A stretch of 35,055 nucleotides of DNA, taken from NCBI RefSeq assembly GCF_022614595.1, contig NZ_JAJFAU010000032.1, positions 1-35,055 on the forward strand, in the 5' to 3' direction. A program made the position numbers and the translations under genes. The stretch's first letter is position 1. The number at the start of each line of letters is the position of its first letter. The notes beneath the pieces were generated by a model. The model did no database searches. It saw only the letters and a program-made list of their open reading frames with translations, and was not told the DNA's origin. This DNA comes from Streptomyces sp. CNQ085. GTDB lineage: Bacteria; Actinomycetota; Actinomycetes; Streptomycetales; Streptomycetaceae. This document shows, one piece after another, positions 16,506-27,691 of this stretch.

Positions 16506-17672
16506 TCAGGAGGCGGCGGTGATGCCCAGCTCGCGGGCGATCAGCATGCGCTGGACCTCGCTGGTGCCCTCGCCGATCTCCAGGATCTTCGAATCCCGCC
16601 ACATACGGGCCACCGGATACTCGTTCATGAAGCCGTAACCGCCGTGGATCTGTGTGGCCTCGCGGGCGTTGGTGACCGCGATCTCCGAGGAGTACAGCTT
16701 GGCGATGGCCGCTTCCTTCTTGAACGGCTCGCCCGCCAGCAGCCGGGAGGCCGCATCGCGCCAGGCGATACGGGCGGTGTGGGCGCGCATCTCCATGTCG
16801 GCCAGCTTGAACTGGATGGCCTGGTTGGCGCCGATGGGGCGGCCGAAGGCACGGCGCTCCCCGGTGTACCGCACCGACTCGTCCACGCAGCCCTGGGCCA
16901 GGCCGGTGGCCAGCGCGGAGATGGCGATGCGGCCCTCGTCCAGGATGCGCAGGAACTGGGCGTATCCGCGGCCCTCCTCGCCCAGCAGATTGGCGGCCGG
17001 GACCCGGACGTCGGAGAAGGAGAGCTCGCGGGTGTCCGAGGCGTTCCAGCCGACCTTGGAGTAGGGCGCGGCGACGGTGAAGCCCGGGGTGCCGGAGGGC
17101 ACGATGATCGAGGAGATCTCCGGACGGCCGTCGGGCCCCCGGCCGGTGACGGCGGTGACGGTGACCAGGCCGGTGATGTCGGTGCCGGAGTTGGTGATGA
17201 AGCACTTGGTGCCGTTGATCACCCACTCGTCGCCGTCGCGCGCGGCGGTGGTGCGGGTGCCGCCCGCGTCCGAGCCGCAGTCGGGCTCGGTCAGGCCGAA
17301 GGCGCCGAGCATCTCGCCCGAGCACAGCTTCGGCAGCCACCGGCGCTTCTGCTCCTCGGTGCCGAAGCGGTACACGGGCATGGCGCCCAGCGAGACGGCG
17401 GCCTCCAGGGTGATGGCGACCGAGGAGTCCACCCGGGCCAGCTCCTCCAGTACCAGGCACAGGGCGAGGTAGTCGCCGCCCATGCCGCCGTAACTCTCGG
17501 GGAAGGGCAGGCCGAACAGGCCCATGCGGCCCATCTCGCGGACGATCTCGTAGGGGAACTCGTGGTTCTCGTAGAACTCCCCGATCTTCGGCGCGATGAC
17601 GTCGTGCGCGAACTCCTGGACGGTACGGCGCAGTTCCTCGTGTTCGGGGGAGAGGCGGTGGTCAAGGGACAT
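16506..17672 (-). CDS. acdH: Acyl-CoA dehydrogenase (branched-chain type, AcdH)
   Basis: This 388-aa FAD enzyme oxidises short or branched acyl-CoA to the 2-enoyl-CoA. It has the N-terminal helical, middle beta (AFGLTEPDCGSDAGG, FITNSGTDITG) and C-terminal domains, with RAFGRPI and QIHGGYGFMNEYPVARMWRD for FAD and tetramer contacts. The catalytic base is Glu368 in IGEGTSEV, the classic short/medium-chain position. The position used by isovaleryl-CoA dehydrogenase holds Gly247 (DEGRI). ATG at 17672 has AAGGAG 11 nt upstream; a GTG at 17681 overlaps the hmgL stop but is too close to that RBS. It is last in the accD1-accA-hmgL-acdH operon, which suggests leucine/valine/isoleucine breakdown. Confidence 0.92.
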   Translation of the reverse strand: MSLDHRLSPEHEELRRTVQEFAHDVIAPKIGEFYENHEFPYEIVREMGRMGLFGLPFPESYGGMGGDYLALCLVLEELARVDSSVAITLEAAVSLGAMPVYRFGTEEQKRRWLPKLCSGEMLGAFGLTEPDCGSDAGGTRTTAARDGDEWVINGTKCFITNSGTDITGLVTVTAVTGRGPDGRPEISSIIVPSGTPGFTVAAPYSKVGWNASDTRELSFSDVRVPAANLLGEEGRGYAQFLRILDEGRIAISALATGLAQGCVDESVRYTGERRAFGRPIGANQAIQFKLADMEMRAHTARIAWRDAASRLLAGEPFKKEAAIAKLYSSEIAVTNAREATQIHGGYGFMNEYPVARMWRDSKILEIGEGTSEVQRMLIARELGITAAS

Positions 17673-17677
17673 GAGTG

Positions 17678-18699
17678 TCACTGCTCCTTGTGGGAGTCGC
17701 GGGAGACCTGGGTGCCGGAGGTGTCCTGGGAGCCGGGGGTGTCCCGGCTTCCCTGGGAGGAGAGGGCGCGGACGGTGCGGGACGGGCTGGGCCGGCCCAG
17801 CCGCTCGGCCATCCACACGCTGGTGGCGGTGAGGCGGCCGAGGTCGACCCCGGTGTCGATGCCGAGGCCGTGCAGCATCCACACCAGGTCCTCGGTGGCG
17901 AGGTTGCCCGTGGCGCTCCTGGCGTACGGGCAGCCGCCGAGCCCGCCGGCGGAGGCGTCCACGGTCGTGACGCCCTGCCGGAGGGCGGCCAGGGTGTTGG
18001 ACAGGGCCTGGCCGTAGGTGTCGTGGAAGTGGACGGCGAGGCGGCCGGTGGGCACACCCGCGTCGTTCAGGGCTTCCAGCAGGGCGGTGACATGGCCGGG
18101 AGTGGCCACGCCGATGGTGTCGCCCAGACTCAGCTCGTCGCAGCCGAGGTCGAGCAGACGGCGGCAGACGCCGGCCACCCGCGCGATGGGCACCGGCCCC
18201 TCCCACGGGTCGCCGAAGCACATCGACAGATAGCCGCGCACCCCGGCGCCCGCCTCCTTCGCACGGGCGACCACCGGCTCGAACATCGCCAGGGCCTCGT
18301 CGACGGTGCGGTTGAGGTTGGCCCTGGCGAAGGACTCGGTGGCGCTGCCGAAGACGGCGATCTCGCGGACGCCGAGGGCCAGCGCCCGCTCCAGACCGCG
18401 CTCGTTGGGCACGAGCACCGGCAGCCGCACCGCGTCGGCGCCCGCCCGGTCGGCGAGGTCGGCCACGGCCGGGAAAAGCTGCTCGGCGTCGGCCAGTTGG
18501 GGTACCCACCTGGGGTGGACGAAGCTGGTCGCCTCGACGGTGCGCAGCCCGGCGCCGGCCAGCCGGCGGATGAACTGAGCCTTCACCTCGACGGGCACGG
18601 TCGACTGCTCGTTCTGCAGCCCGTCGCGCGCGCCCACCTCGTGGATGCGCACGCGGGCCGGAAGCCCCTCGGCCGGAACGGCCATGGGCAGACCCTCGA

Positions 18700-18703
<4 letters not shown>
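17678..18703 (-). CDS. hmgL: Hydroxymethylglutaryl-CoA lyase
   Basis: This 341-aa TIM-barrel lyase of the DRE-TIM family cleaves HMG-CoA to acetyl-CoA and acetoacetate, the last step of leucine breakdown. The substrate/metal site includes Arg26-Asp27 (EVGARDGLQNE), His225 and His227 (VHFHDTYGQ), and the catalytic Cys258 in GGLGGCPYA with Asn267 (TGN). The last ~25 residues (from SSQGSRDTPG) are low-complexity Ser/Thr/Gly/Asp and not part of the fold. The ATG shares ATGA with the upstream carboxylase stop, indicating translational coupling, with GAAGG about 9 nt upstream. It lies between the carboxylase and the dehydrogenase of the same pathway. Confidence 0.94.
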
Positions 18704-20826
<2,123 letters not shown>

Positions 20827-20840
20827 GGAACGCATCCCCC

Positions 20841-22472
20841 TCACATCCGGAAGACGCCGTAGCCGGGCGCCGCGGGGTCCTTCTCGGGCAGCGGCGCGTT
20901 CGCGCACGCGGTGAGCGCGAGGCCGAGCACCGTGCGCGTCTCCAGCGGGTCGATCACGCCGTCGTCCCACAGCCGCGCGGTGGCGTAGTAGGCGTTGCCC
21001 TGGGTCTCGTACTGCTCGCGGACGGGAGCCTTGAAGGCTTCCTCCTGCTGGGCGCTCCACTCCTCGCCGCGCGCCTCCAACTGGTCGCGCTTGACGGTGG
21101 CCAGCACCGAGGCGGCCTGCTCGCCTCCCATCACCGAGATCTTGGCGTTGGGCCACATCCACATGAAGCGTGGCGAGTACGCCCGGCCGCACATGGAGTA
21201 GTTGCCCGCGCCGTAGGAGCCGCCGACGACGACCGTCAGCTTGGGCACCCGGGTGCAGGCCACGGCCGTCACCATCTTGGCGCCGTGCTTGGCGATGCCG
21301 CCCGCCTCGTAACTGCGGCCCACCATGAAGCCGGTGATGTTCTGCAGGAACACCAGCGGTATGCCGCGCTGGTCGCACAGCTCGACGAAGTGCGCGCCCT
21401 TCTGCGCGGACTCGGCGAACAGGATGCCGTTGTTGGCGACGATCCCCACCGGGTGGCCGTGGACGCGGGCGAAGCCCGTCACCAGTGTCGTGCCGTACTC
21501 GGCCTTGAACTCCGCGAACCGGGAGCCGTCGACGGTGCGGGCGATGACCTCACGCACGTCGTAGGGGGTGCGCGAGTCCACCGGGACCGCGCCGTAGAGC
21601 CCGGCCGGGTCGGCCTTCGGCTCCTCCGCCGGCTCCACCGGCCACGGCAGCGGGCCGCGGCGGGGGAGGGTGGCCACGATCTGCCGCACGATGCGCAGGG
21701 CGTGGGCGTCGTCCTCGGCGAGGTGGTCTGTCACTCCGGAGGTGCGCGAGTGAACCTCGCCGCCGCCCAGCTCCTCGGCCGTGACGACCTCGCCGGTGGC
21801 GGCCTTCACCAGCGGTGGCCCGCCCAGGAAGATCGTGCCCTGGCCGCGTACGATCACGGCCTCGTCGCTCATCGCCGGAACGTAGGCGCCGCCCGCCGTG
21901 CAGGAGCCGAGGACGGCGGCGATCTGCGGAACGCCCGCGCCGGACATCCGGGCCTGGTTGTAGAAGATCCGCCCGAAGTGCTCGCGGTCGGGGAAGACCT
22001 CGTCCTGCATGGGCAGGAAGGCGCCGCCCGAATCCACCAGGTACACGCACGGCAGCCGGTTCTCCAGGGCCACCTCCTGCGCGCGCAGGTGCTTCTTGAC
22101 CGTCATCGGGTAGTACGTGCCGCCCTTGACCGTGGCGTCGTTGGCGACGACCACCACCTCGCGGCCCGCCACCCGCCCGATGCCGGCGATCACGCCGGCG
22201 GCCGGGGCCTGGCCGTCGTACATCCCGTCCGCCGCGAGCGGGGCCAGCTCCAGGAAGGGGGACCCCGGGTCCAGCAGGGTGTCCACTCGGTCCCGCGGCA
22301 GCAGTTTGCCGCGGGCGGTGTGCCGCGCCCGTGCCCGCTCGCCGCCGCCCAGCCGTGCCGCGGCGAGCTTCTCGCGCAGCCGCGCGGCCAGCTCGCGGTG
22401 CGCGGCCTCGTTCGCCCTCGCCGCCTCTGACGCCGGGTCCACGGCGCTGACCAGCGGAGGTGCCTGCTGCAT
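20841..22472 (-). CDS. accD1: Methylcrotonyl-CoA carboxylase beta (carboxyltransferase)
   Basis: This 543-aa carboxyltransferase moves CO2 from biotin to an acyl-CoA, probably 3-methylcrotonyl-CoA. It has two crotonase-like halves: the N half with [26 protein letters not shown] and [15 protein letters not shown], and the C half with [23 protein letters not shown] and [28 protein letters not shown] is typical of methylcrotonyl-CoA rather than propionyl-CoA carboxylases. AAGGAGG lies 10 nt before the ATG. First gene of the leucine operon, 14 nt before the alpha subunit, and transcribed away from a TetR gene across a double palindrome. Confidence 0.93.
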   Translation of the reverse strand: MQQAPPLVSAVDPASEAARANEAAHRELAARLREKLAAARLGGGERARARHTARGKLLPRDRVDTLLDPGSPFLELAPLAADGMYDGQAPAAGVIAGIGRVAGREVVVVANDATVKGGTYYPMTVKKHLRAQEVALENRLPCVYLVDSGGAFLPMQDEVFPDREHFGRIFYNQARMSGAGVPQIAAVLGSCTAGGAYVPAMSDEAVIVRGQGTIFLGGPPLVKAATGEVVTAEELGGGEVHSRTSGVTDHLAEDDAHALRIVRQIVATLPRRGPLPWPVEPAEEPKADPAGLYGAVPVDSRTPYDVREVIARTVDGSRFAEFKAEYGTTLVTGFARVHGHPVGIVANNGILFAESAQKGAHFVELCDQRGIPLVFLQNITGFMVGRSYEAGGIAKHGAKMVTAVACTRVPKLTVVVGGSYGAGNYSMCGRAYSPRFMWMWPNAKISVMGGEQAASVLATVKRDQLEARGEEWSAQQEEAFKAPVREQYETQGNAYYATARLWDDGVIDPLETRTVLGLALTACANAPLPEKDPAAPGYGVFRM

Positions 22473-22493
22473 GCCCTTCGAGCCTCCTTGCTC

Positions 22494-22538
22494 GGTTAGT
22501 GAGCGTTAACCTCGCCATCAGGTTAACGCCCGCTAACC
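22494..22538. promoter_or_regulatory. Double palindromic operator between accD1 and tetR
   Basis: Two 19-bp arms (22494-22512 and 22520-22538) form an inverted repeat matching at 17 of 19 positions around a 7-nt spacer. Each arm is itself a near-palindrome of the form GTTARYGNNCGTTAAC. This looks like two adjacent TetR-dimer sites covering both divergent promoters. The neighbouring TetR is the likely binder. Confidence 0.8.
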
Positions 22539-22552
22539 CGGCTGTCTACAAT
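22523..22552 (+). promoter_or_regulatory. Leaderless promoter of the tetR gene
   Basis: TTAACG (22523-22528), 18 bp, then TACAAT (22547-22552), a near-consensus -10. ATG follows after 6 nt, with no Shine-Dalgarno. Transcription would start at or next to the start codon. The -35 lies inside the operator arm. Confidence 0.7.
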
Positions 22553-22558
22553 TCCCCT

Positions 22559-23236
22559 ATGAGGACCAGGACCGACGCCCCCACCCGCCGAGAGCAGATC
22601 CTCGGCCAGGCCGCCCGCCTGTTCGCCGAGCGCGGCTTCCACGGCGTCGGTGTGGACGAGATAGGCGCGGCGGTCGGCATCAGCGGCCCCGGCCTCTACC
22701 GTCACTTCGCGGGCAAGGACGCGATGCTCGCGGAGCTGCTGGTGGGCATCAGCGAGCGGCTGTACTCCGGCGGGCGCGGGTGCCTGGCGGAGTCCGCCGG
22801 GGCCGGTCTCGCGCCGGGGGCGACGCTGGACGCGCTCATCGGCCGCCACATCGACTTCGCCCTCGACGACCGCGCCCTGATCACCCTCCACGACCGCGAG
22901 CTGGACCGGCTGCGCGACAGCGACCGCAAGCTGGTGCGCCAGCTCCAGCGGCAGTACGTGGAGCTGTGGGTGGGCGTCGTGCGCCAGGTGCACCCCAAGC
23001 TGCCCGAGAAGGAGGCCCGCGCCTCCGTCCACGCCGTCTTCGGCCTGCTGAACTCCACGCCGCACCTCAGCCTCCCCTCCTCCCTGCCGGACCGTGACGC
23101 GGCCGCCGCCCTCCTGCACCGACTGGCCCGCGGCGCCTTCGCCGCCGCGGCGGAGGGCGGCCCCGGCGGCCCGGCGGGCGGCGTGTACCGCGTGGGCGGC
23201 GGTACGGCGGACGACGGGCCGGACGCCGGGGGCTGA
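22559..23236 (+). CDS. TetR regulator of the acyl-CoA/leucine operon
   Basis: This 225-aa TetR-family regulator probably represses the divergent accD1-accA-hmgL-acdH operon and itself. The N-terminal helix-turn-helix reads REQILGQAARLFAERGFHGVGVDEIGAAVGIS (shown as REQILGQAARLF then GVDEIGAAVGIS), ending in GPGLYRHFAGKD, about residues 9-60. The ligand domain includes DRALITLHDRELDRL. The last ~25 residues are Gly-rich and variable. The ATG at 22559 has no Shine-Dalgarno but a -10 TACAAT 6 nt upstream, so the mRNA is probably leaderless. The natural ligand may be an acyl-CoA, which is an inference from the target genes. Confidence 0.88.
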   Translation: MRTRTDAPTRREQILGQAARLFAERGFHGVGVDEIGAAVGISGPGLYRHFAGKDAMLAELLVGISERLYSGGRGCLAESAGAGLAPGATLDALIGRHIDFALDDRALITLHDRELDRLRDSDRKLVRQLQRQYVELWVGVVRQVHPKLPEKEARASVHAVFGLLNSTPHLSLPSSLPDRDAAAALLHRLARGAFAAAAEGGPGGPAGGVYRVGGGTADDGPDAGG

Positions 23237-23339
23237 AGCCCCCGCTTCCGCCCCCGTGCGTATGACACCGCCCACAGCGGCGGACAACCGCGGGAACACC
23301 CCTGGACAGCCGATTCGCCCCTTCGGTAACTTGCGTCTG

Positions 23340-23353
23340 AGCAAGCGCTTGGT
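23340..23353. promoter_or_regulatory. Palindromic operator before the second acyl-CoA dehydrogenase
   Basis: AGCAAGCGCTTGGT contains the perfect 10-bp palindrome CAAGCGCTTG and fits the pattern AnCAAGnnCTTGnT known for the mycobacterial TetR-family regulator KstR2. It lies 63 nt upstream of the GTG start. The true binder is unknown; the nearby TetR has a different-looking operator. Confidence 0.5.
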
Positions 23354-23389
23354 TTTTCCGGTCGGTTTTCCGGTCAATTTTCCGGCTCC
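23354..23389 (+). repeat. Three tandem 12-bp repeats (TTTTCCGG core)
   Basis: TTTTCCGG recurs at 23354, 23366 and 23378 with an exact 12-bp period. The T-rich tract is striking in this GC-rich DNA. It lies between the palindrome and the RBS of the downstream gene, so it is in the promoter or leader. Confidence 0.75.
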
Positions 23390-23402
23390 AGGAGGCGATG
23401 AC

Positions 23403-24560
23403 GTGCGTCGCACGGTGTTCAACGAGGACCACGAGGCGTTCCGCGAGACCATCCGCGACTTCATCGCCGCCGAGGTCGTGCCCCACTACGAGCAGTGGGA
23501 GAAGCAGGGCTACGTCCCCCGCGAGCTCTACCTCAAGCTCGGCGAGCTGGGCGTCTTCGGCATCGAGGTGCCCGAGGAGTACGGCGGCGCCGGCGAGACC
23601 AGCTTCAAGTACAGCGCCGTCATCTCCGAGGAGACCGCCCGCGCCGGCGTCAGCTTCGGCGGCTCCGGCGTCCACACCGCGCTGTGCCTGCCCTATCTGC
23701 TGAAGTACGCCAGCGAGGAGCAGAAGCGGCGCTGGCTGCCGCCCTTCGTCACCGGCGAGATGATGACCGCCATCGCCATGACCGAGCCCGGCGCCGGCTC
23801 GGACCTGGCCGGTATGAAGACCACCGCGAAGCTGTCGGAGGACGGCACGCACTACATACTCAACGGGGCCAAGACCTTCATCACCGGCGGCGTCCAGGCC
23901 GACCGCGTCCTGGTCTGCTGCCGCACCGCCCCGCCGGCCCCCGAGGACCGCCGCGGCGGCATCTCCATCCTGGTGGTGGACACCAGGAGCGAGGGCTACG
24001 CCGTCGGCCGCAACCTCGACAAGCTGGGCCTCAAGTCCTCCGACACCGCCGAGCTGTCCTTCACCGATGTCAAGGTCCCCGTGGAGGACCTGCTCGGCGA
24101 GGAGGGCGAGGCGTTCTCCTACCTCACCCACAACCTCCCGCAGGAGCGCCTGGGCATCGCCGTCGGCGCCTACGCGCAGTCCGCCGCCGCCGTCCGCTTC
24201 GCCCAGGAGTACGTCAGGGACCGCACCGTCTTCGGCAAGCCCGTGGCCTCCTTCCAGAACACCAAGTTCGTGCTCGCCGACTGCCGGGCGGACGTGGACG
24301 CCATGCAGGCGGTCGTGGACCGCGCGCTGGACGCCCTGGACGCCGGGGAGCTGCCCCCCGCCGACGCCGCCTCCGTCAAGCTGTTCACCACCGAGACCGC
24401 CGCCAAGGTCATCGACAGGTGCCTCCAGCTGCACGGCGGCTACGGCTACATGCGGGAGTACCCGATCTCGCGCCTGTACGCCGACACCCGCGTCACCCGC
24501 ATCTACGGGGGCACCAGCGAGGTCATGCGGTCCATCATCGCCAAGTCGATGGGCCTGTGA
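23403..24560 (+). CDS. Acyl-CoA dehydrogenase, long-chain-type active site
   Basis: This 385-aa FAD-dependent acyl-CoA dehydrogenase has all three family domains (AMTEPGAGSDLAG, TFITGGVQADRV, TVFGKPVASFQNTKF, LQLHGGYGYMREYPISRLY). At the usual catalytic Glu position it has Gly369 (IYGGTSEV). Glu248 in LPQERL occupies the site of the base in long-chain and isovaleryl-CoA dehydrogenases. This suggests a different substrate class from AcdH. GTG 23403 is supported by AGGAGG 7 nt upstream; a nearby ATG is out of frame. tesB follows after 55 nt, probably in one transcript. Confidence 0.9.
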   Translation: MRRTVFNEDHEAFRETIRDFIAAEVVPHYEQWEKQGYVPRELYLKLGELGVFGIEVPEEYGGAGETSFKYSAVISEETARAGVSFGGSGVHTALCLPYLLKYASEEQKRRWLPPFVTGEMMTAIAMTEPGAGSDLAGMKTTAKLSEDGTHYILNGAKTFITGGVQADRVLVCCRTAPPAPEDRRGGISILVVDTRSEGYAVGRNLDKLGLKSSDTAELSFTDVKVPVEDLLGEEGEAFSYLTHNLPQERLGIAVGAYAQSAAAVRFAQEYVRDRTVFGKPVASFQNTKFVLADCRADVDAMQAVVDRALDALDAGELPPADAASVKLFTTETAAKVIDRCLQLHGGYGYMREYPISRLYADTRVTRIYGGTSEVMRSIIAKSMGL

Positions 24561-24615
24561 GCGGCCCCGGCCCGGGCTGCCGGGCACGGAACCGAGTGGA
24601 GGAAACATCCCTTCC

Positions 24616-25539
24616 ATGAGCGACAACGGCACGGACGGGGGCGCCGGACAGGCACCCCCGTCCGCCCTGCTGGACCTGGTCGGCCTGCTGGACCTGGAAC
24701 GGATCGACCGCGACATCTTCCGCGGTCAGAGCCGCCAGGCGGTCATCCCCCGGGTCTTCGGCGGGCAGGTGGCCGCGCAGGCGCTCGTCGCGGCCTTCCG
24801 CACCGTCCCCGACGACCGGCTCGCGCACTCGCTGCACGCCTACTTCCTGCGCCCCGGCGACCCGGCCGCGCCGATCGTCTACACGGCCGACCGCATCCGC
24901 GACGGGCGCTCCTTCACCACCCGCCGGGTCGTCGCCGTCCAGCACGGGCAGCCGATCTTCCACCTGTCGGCGTCCTTCCAGACGCACGAGGACGGGCTGG
25001 AGCACCAGGAGCCGATGCCGGCCGCCCCGGACCCGGAGACACTGCCGAACTCCGCCGACCTGCTGCCGCGCCACGCCCACCTGTTCGGCGACCCCGGCGT
25101 CGCCGACCGCCTCGCCGAGGCGCGGGCGGCCGTCGATCTGCGCCACGTCACCCAGCCGCCGTACGCGACGGCCGGGCAGCCGCGCGAGCCGCGCTCCCAG
25201 GTGTGGTTCCGCACGGCCGGCAAGCTCGACGGCGACCTCGACCGGCCGATGCTCCACCTCTGCCTGGCCGCCTACGTCTCCGACATGAGCCTGCTGGAGC
25301 CCGTCCTGCTCGCCCACGGCCGCGGCGGCTGGGCGGTCGGGGACGTGGTGGGCGCGAGCCTGGACCACGCGATGTGGTTCCACCGCCCCTTCCGGGTGGA
25401 CGAGTGGCTGCTGTACGACCAGTCCAGCCCCACCTCCCAGGCTGGCCGCGGGCTGGGCCACGGCCGGATCTTCACCGCCGACGGGCGGCTGGCGATCACG
25501 GTGATGCAGGAGGGCGTGGTGCGGGTGCCGCGCGGCTGA
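24616..25539 (+). CDS. tesB: Acyl-CoA thioesterase II (TesB)
   Basis: This 307-aa cytoplasmic double-hotdog thioesterase hydrolyses acyl-CoA to free acid and CoA. The first hotdog begins near FRGQSRQAVIPRVFGGQVAAQAL. The second contains CLAAYVSDMSLLEPV with the catalytic Asp, and the C-terminal DHAMWFHRPFRVDEWLLYDQ (residues ~255-274) and SPTSQAGRGLGHGRIF carry the Gln and Ser/Thr partners. GGAGGA lies 12 nt before the ATG. It follows the acyl-CoA dehydrogenase by 55 nt, so it may relieve acyl-CoA build-up during fatty-acid or branched-chain oxidation. Confidence 0.92.
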   Translation: MSDNGTDGGAGQAPPSALLDLVGLLDLERIDRDIFRGQSRQAVIPRVFGGQVAAQALVAAFRTVPDDRLAHSLHAYFLRPGDPAAPIVYTADRIRDGRSFTTRRVVAVQHGQPIFHLSASFQTHEDGLEHQEPMPAAPDPETLPNSADLLPRHAHLFGDPGVADRLAEARAAVDLRHVTQPPYATAGQPREPRSQVWFRTAGKLDGDLDRPMLHLCLAAYVSDMSLLEPVLLAHGRGGWAVGDVVGASLDHAMWFHRPFRVDEWLLYDQSSPTSQAGRGLGHGRIFTADGRLAITVMQEGVVRVPRG

Positions 25540-25547
25540 GGTCCGTG

Positions 25548-26342
25548 CTACGCGGGCGTCAGGCCCGCAGCCTCCAGCAGGTAGGCGGTCATCGGCTCGT
25601 AGTGGCGCGGATTGATCACGTGGTCGTCCAGGGGGACGGTGACCGCGAGGGTGCCCTCCGCCTCGCCGAGGAAGAGCGCCGGGTCGTTGCAGTCGGCGAA
25701 GCCGACCGTGGTGATGCCGCGCTGCGCCGCGCGGCCCGCCCAGCCGTGGTCGGCGAAGACCAGGTCCGGCAGCGGCTCGCCCTCGCGCTCAAGAGCGTCG
25801 AGGATCGCGGTCATCGGCTCGGGGGAGTGGGTGTGCCACAGCGTCGCCCCGCGCTCGTGCATCGCGATGTCGGCGAGCTGCACCACCACGCCCTGGTCCG
25901 CGACCAGCCCCAGCGGCACCCGTACGATCTCGCACCCGGCCAGTCGCAGCGCGTTCGCCACCTTGCTGTGCAGATCGATCAGCGCGCCCGGGTGGCCGGT
26001 GGCGAACAGCACCCGGTGGCCGGCCTCCGCCGCCTTGCGCAGCTCGACCGCTGCCCGGTCCAGGGCGGCCACCGTCAGCTCCGGGTCGATGGTGTCCTGG
26101 CCCTGGCGGTGCCCGGGGTCGTCGACGACCCCGCAGCGCTCGGCCATCACCGCCAGCACGTCCTGCTCGTCACCCCAGCGGTCGCCCAGTTCCAGGCCCA
26201 GCCAGTAGTGCCGGTCGCCGTTGGCCAGCCGGCGGTAGTGGTCCAGGTTGTTCTCGCGCGCAGTGGCGACGTCCCCGGCGATACGGGTGCGGACGAGGTG
26301 GTCGATCAGCTCGGGACGGGAGGGAGCGGCAGTTATCGGCAT
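25548..26342 (-). CDS. Conserved actinobacterial phosphatase-like protein
   Basis: This 264-aa protein resembles a conserved actinobacterial family usually annotated only as 'phosphatase'; I recall no characterised member. Visible features are a repeated pattern of short hydrophobic strands followed by small/charged loops ([48 protein letters not shown]), several His and Asp residues (GHPG, DLH, ADHG) that could bind metal, and no signal peptide or membrane segment. The start at ATG 26342 lacks a Shine-Dalgarno; GACAAT 6 nt upstream could be a -10 of a leaderless transcript. It is convergent with tesB (8-nt gap) and divergent from the agmatinase gene. Confidence 0.65.
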   Translation of the reverse strand: MPITAAPSRPELIDHLVRTRIAGDVATARENNLDHYRRLANGDRHYWLGLELGDRWGDEQDVLAVMAERCGVVDDPGHRQGQDTIDPELTVAALDRAAVELRKAAEAGHRVLFATGHPGALIDLHSKVANALRLAGCEIVRVPLGLVADQGVVVQLADIAMHERGATLWHTHSPEPMTAILDALEREGEPLPDLVFADHGWAGRAAQRGITTVGFADCNDPALFLGEAEGTLAVTVPLDDHVINPRHYEPMTAYLLEAAGLTPA

Positions 26343-26497
26343 GGGGGCATTGTCACCCGAGGCGGCCCGCCGGGCGATCGGCTCGGGCCCGTGGCGTCCC
26401 GCCGTACGCCCGCCGCGCTCGCACACCGCCCAGACGCGCCCACCGCCTGATGTACAGGTCGTCCAAAATAGGATGGCCGGTTGTTGGATCCGTACAT

Positions 26498-26526
26498 GTC
26501 CGCCGGGGCGGGCCCCTGCCTACCCT
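26498..26526 (+). promoter_or_regulatory. Possible leaderless promoter of the ureohydrolase gene
   Basis: TACCCT (26521-26526) fits the actinomycete -10 TANNNT and ends 7 nt before ATG 26534. TGTCCG-like bases sit about 18 bp upstream. No Shine-Dalgarno is present. The gap 26343-26533 also contains the A-rich core CCAAAATAGG near 26463-26472, a possible regulator site. Confidence 0.5.
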
Positions 26527-26533
26527 CGGCCGC

Positions 26534-27511
26534 ATGAGCAGCGACCAGCAGCAGCCCCGCGGACCCGTCGACTCCTCCCGAGTCCCGCGCTTCGCGGGCC
26601 CGGCGACCTTCGCCCGCCTGCCCCGTCTGGACGAGGTGGGCCGCGCCGACGTCGCCGTCGTCGGGGTGCCCTTCGACTCGGGCGTCTCCTACCGGCCCGG
26701 CGCCCGCTTCGGCTCCAACGCCGTCCGTGAGGCCTCCCGCCTGCTGCGCCCCTACAACCCGGCCCAGGACGCCTCGCCCTTCGCGCTCGCCCAGGTCGCC
26801 GACGCGGGCGACATCGCCGCCAACCCCTTCGACATCCACGAGGCGGTCGAGACGGTGGAGCGGGCGGCCGGTGAACTGCTGGACACCGGCGCCCGGCTGA
26901 TGACGCTCGGCGGCGACCACACCATCGCCCTGCCCCTGCTGCGCGCGGTGGCCCGCAGGCACGGCCCCGTCGCCCTGCTCCACTTCGACGCCCACCTGGA
27001 CACCTGGGACACCTACTTCGGCGCCGAGTACACCCACGGCACGCCCTTCCGGCGCGCGGTGGAGGAGGGCATCCTCGACACCTCCGCGCTCTCCCACGTC
27101 GGCACCCGCGGCCCGCTGTACGGCAAGAAGGACCTCACCGACGACGCCAGGATGGGCTTCGGCATCGTCACCTCCGCCGACGTGATGCGGCGCGGCGTGG
27201 ACGAGGTCGCCGACCAGCTCCGGCAGCGCATCGGCGACCGCCCGCTGTACGTCTCCATCGACATCGACTGCCTCGACCCGGCCCACGCCCCCGGCACCGG
27301 CACCCCGGAGGCGGGCGGCATGACCTCCCGCGAACTGCTGGAGATCCTGCGCGGACTGGCCTCCTGCAACCTGGTCTCGGCCGACGTGGTCGAGGTCGCC
27401 CCCGCCTACGACCACGCCGAGATCACCTCGGTGGCCGCGTCCCACACCGCCTACGAGCTGACGACGATCATGTCCCGGCAGATCGCGGCCGGCCGGGAGG
27501 GCCGGGCATAG
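26534..27511 (+). CDS. speB: Agmatinase-family ureohydrolase
   Basis: This 325-aa Mn-dependent enzyme belongs to the arginase/agmatinase family and hydrolyses a guanidino compound to an amine plus urea. The binuclear metal site is complete: His129 (GGDHT), Asp152-His154-Asp156 (FDAHLD) and Asp243/Asp245 (SIDIDCLDP). Length and the N-terminal [17 protein letters not shown] segment fit agmatinases, but guanidinobutyrase or guanidinopropionase activity cannot be excluded by eye. The start at 26534 lacks an RBS and has a -10-like TACCCT 7 nt upstream. The gene has no enzyme neighbour in polyamine metabolism. Confidence 0.88.
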   Translation: MSSDQQQPRGPVDSSRVPRFAGPATFARLPRLDEVGRADVAVVGVPFDSGVSYRPGARFGSNAVREASRLLRPYNPAQDASPFALAQVADAGDIAANPFDIHEAVETVERAAGELLDTGARLMTLGGDHTIALPLLRAVARRHGPVALLHFDAHLDTWDTYFGAEYTHGTPFRRAVEEGILDTSALSHVGTRGPLYGKKDLTDDARMGFGIVTSADVMRRGVDEVADQLRQRIGDRPLYVSIDIDCLDPAHAPGTGTPEAGGMTSRELLEILRGLASCNLVSADVVEVAPAYDHAEITSVAASHTAYELTTIMSRQIAAGREGRA

Positions 27512-27538
27512 CGGCGATCCCGCCCGACCGCCCCGTGG

Positions 27539-27691
27539 TCACCGGCCGTCCGCACGGTGGCCGCGGGAGCTGCCGAGGCAGGCGTCGCAGAGTTCGGCGG
27601 GCGGTGGCGGCGTCAGCGCGCGGGAGAGGACGACGCCGGTGACGGCGACACCGGCGGTGAAGGCCAGCAGGCCGAGGAACACGGCGCCCAT
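27539..27691 (-). CDS. Small single-pass membrane protein with CxxC motif
   Basis: This 50-aa protein has one N-terminal hydrophobic helix (VFLGLLAFTAGVAVTGVVLS, residues 4-23), a Pro-rich turn, then CDAC (Cys35, Cys38) and a basic tail (RGHRADGR). It is not recognised as a named family. It is supported by tight coupling: its ATG overlaps the stop of the upstream ATPase gene by one base (TGATG), and coding character is normal. The CxxC could bind a metal, form a disulfide or hold a redox partner. It probably belongs to the ATPase/XRE/DUF397 module. Confidence 0.65.
   Translation of the reverse strand: MGAVFLGLLAFTAGVAVTGVVLSRALTPPPPAELCDACLGSSRGHRADGR

Noticed and set aside
20827..21378. Upstream extension of the carboxylase alpha frame
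   Set aside because: It lies over the 3' end of accD1 in another frame; the biotin carboxylase starts at MFDTVLVANRG.
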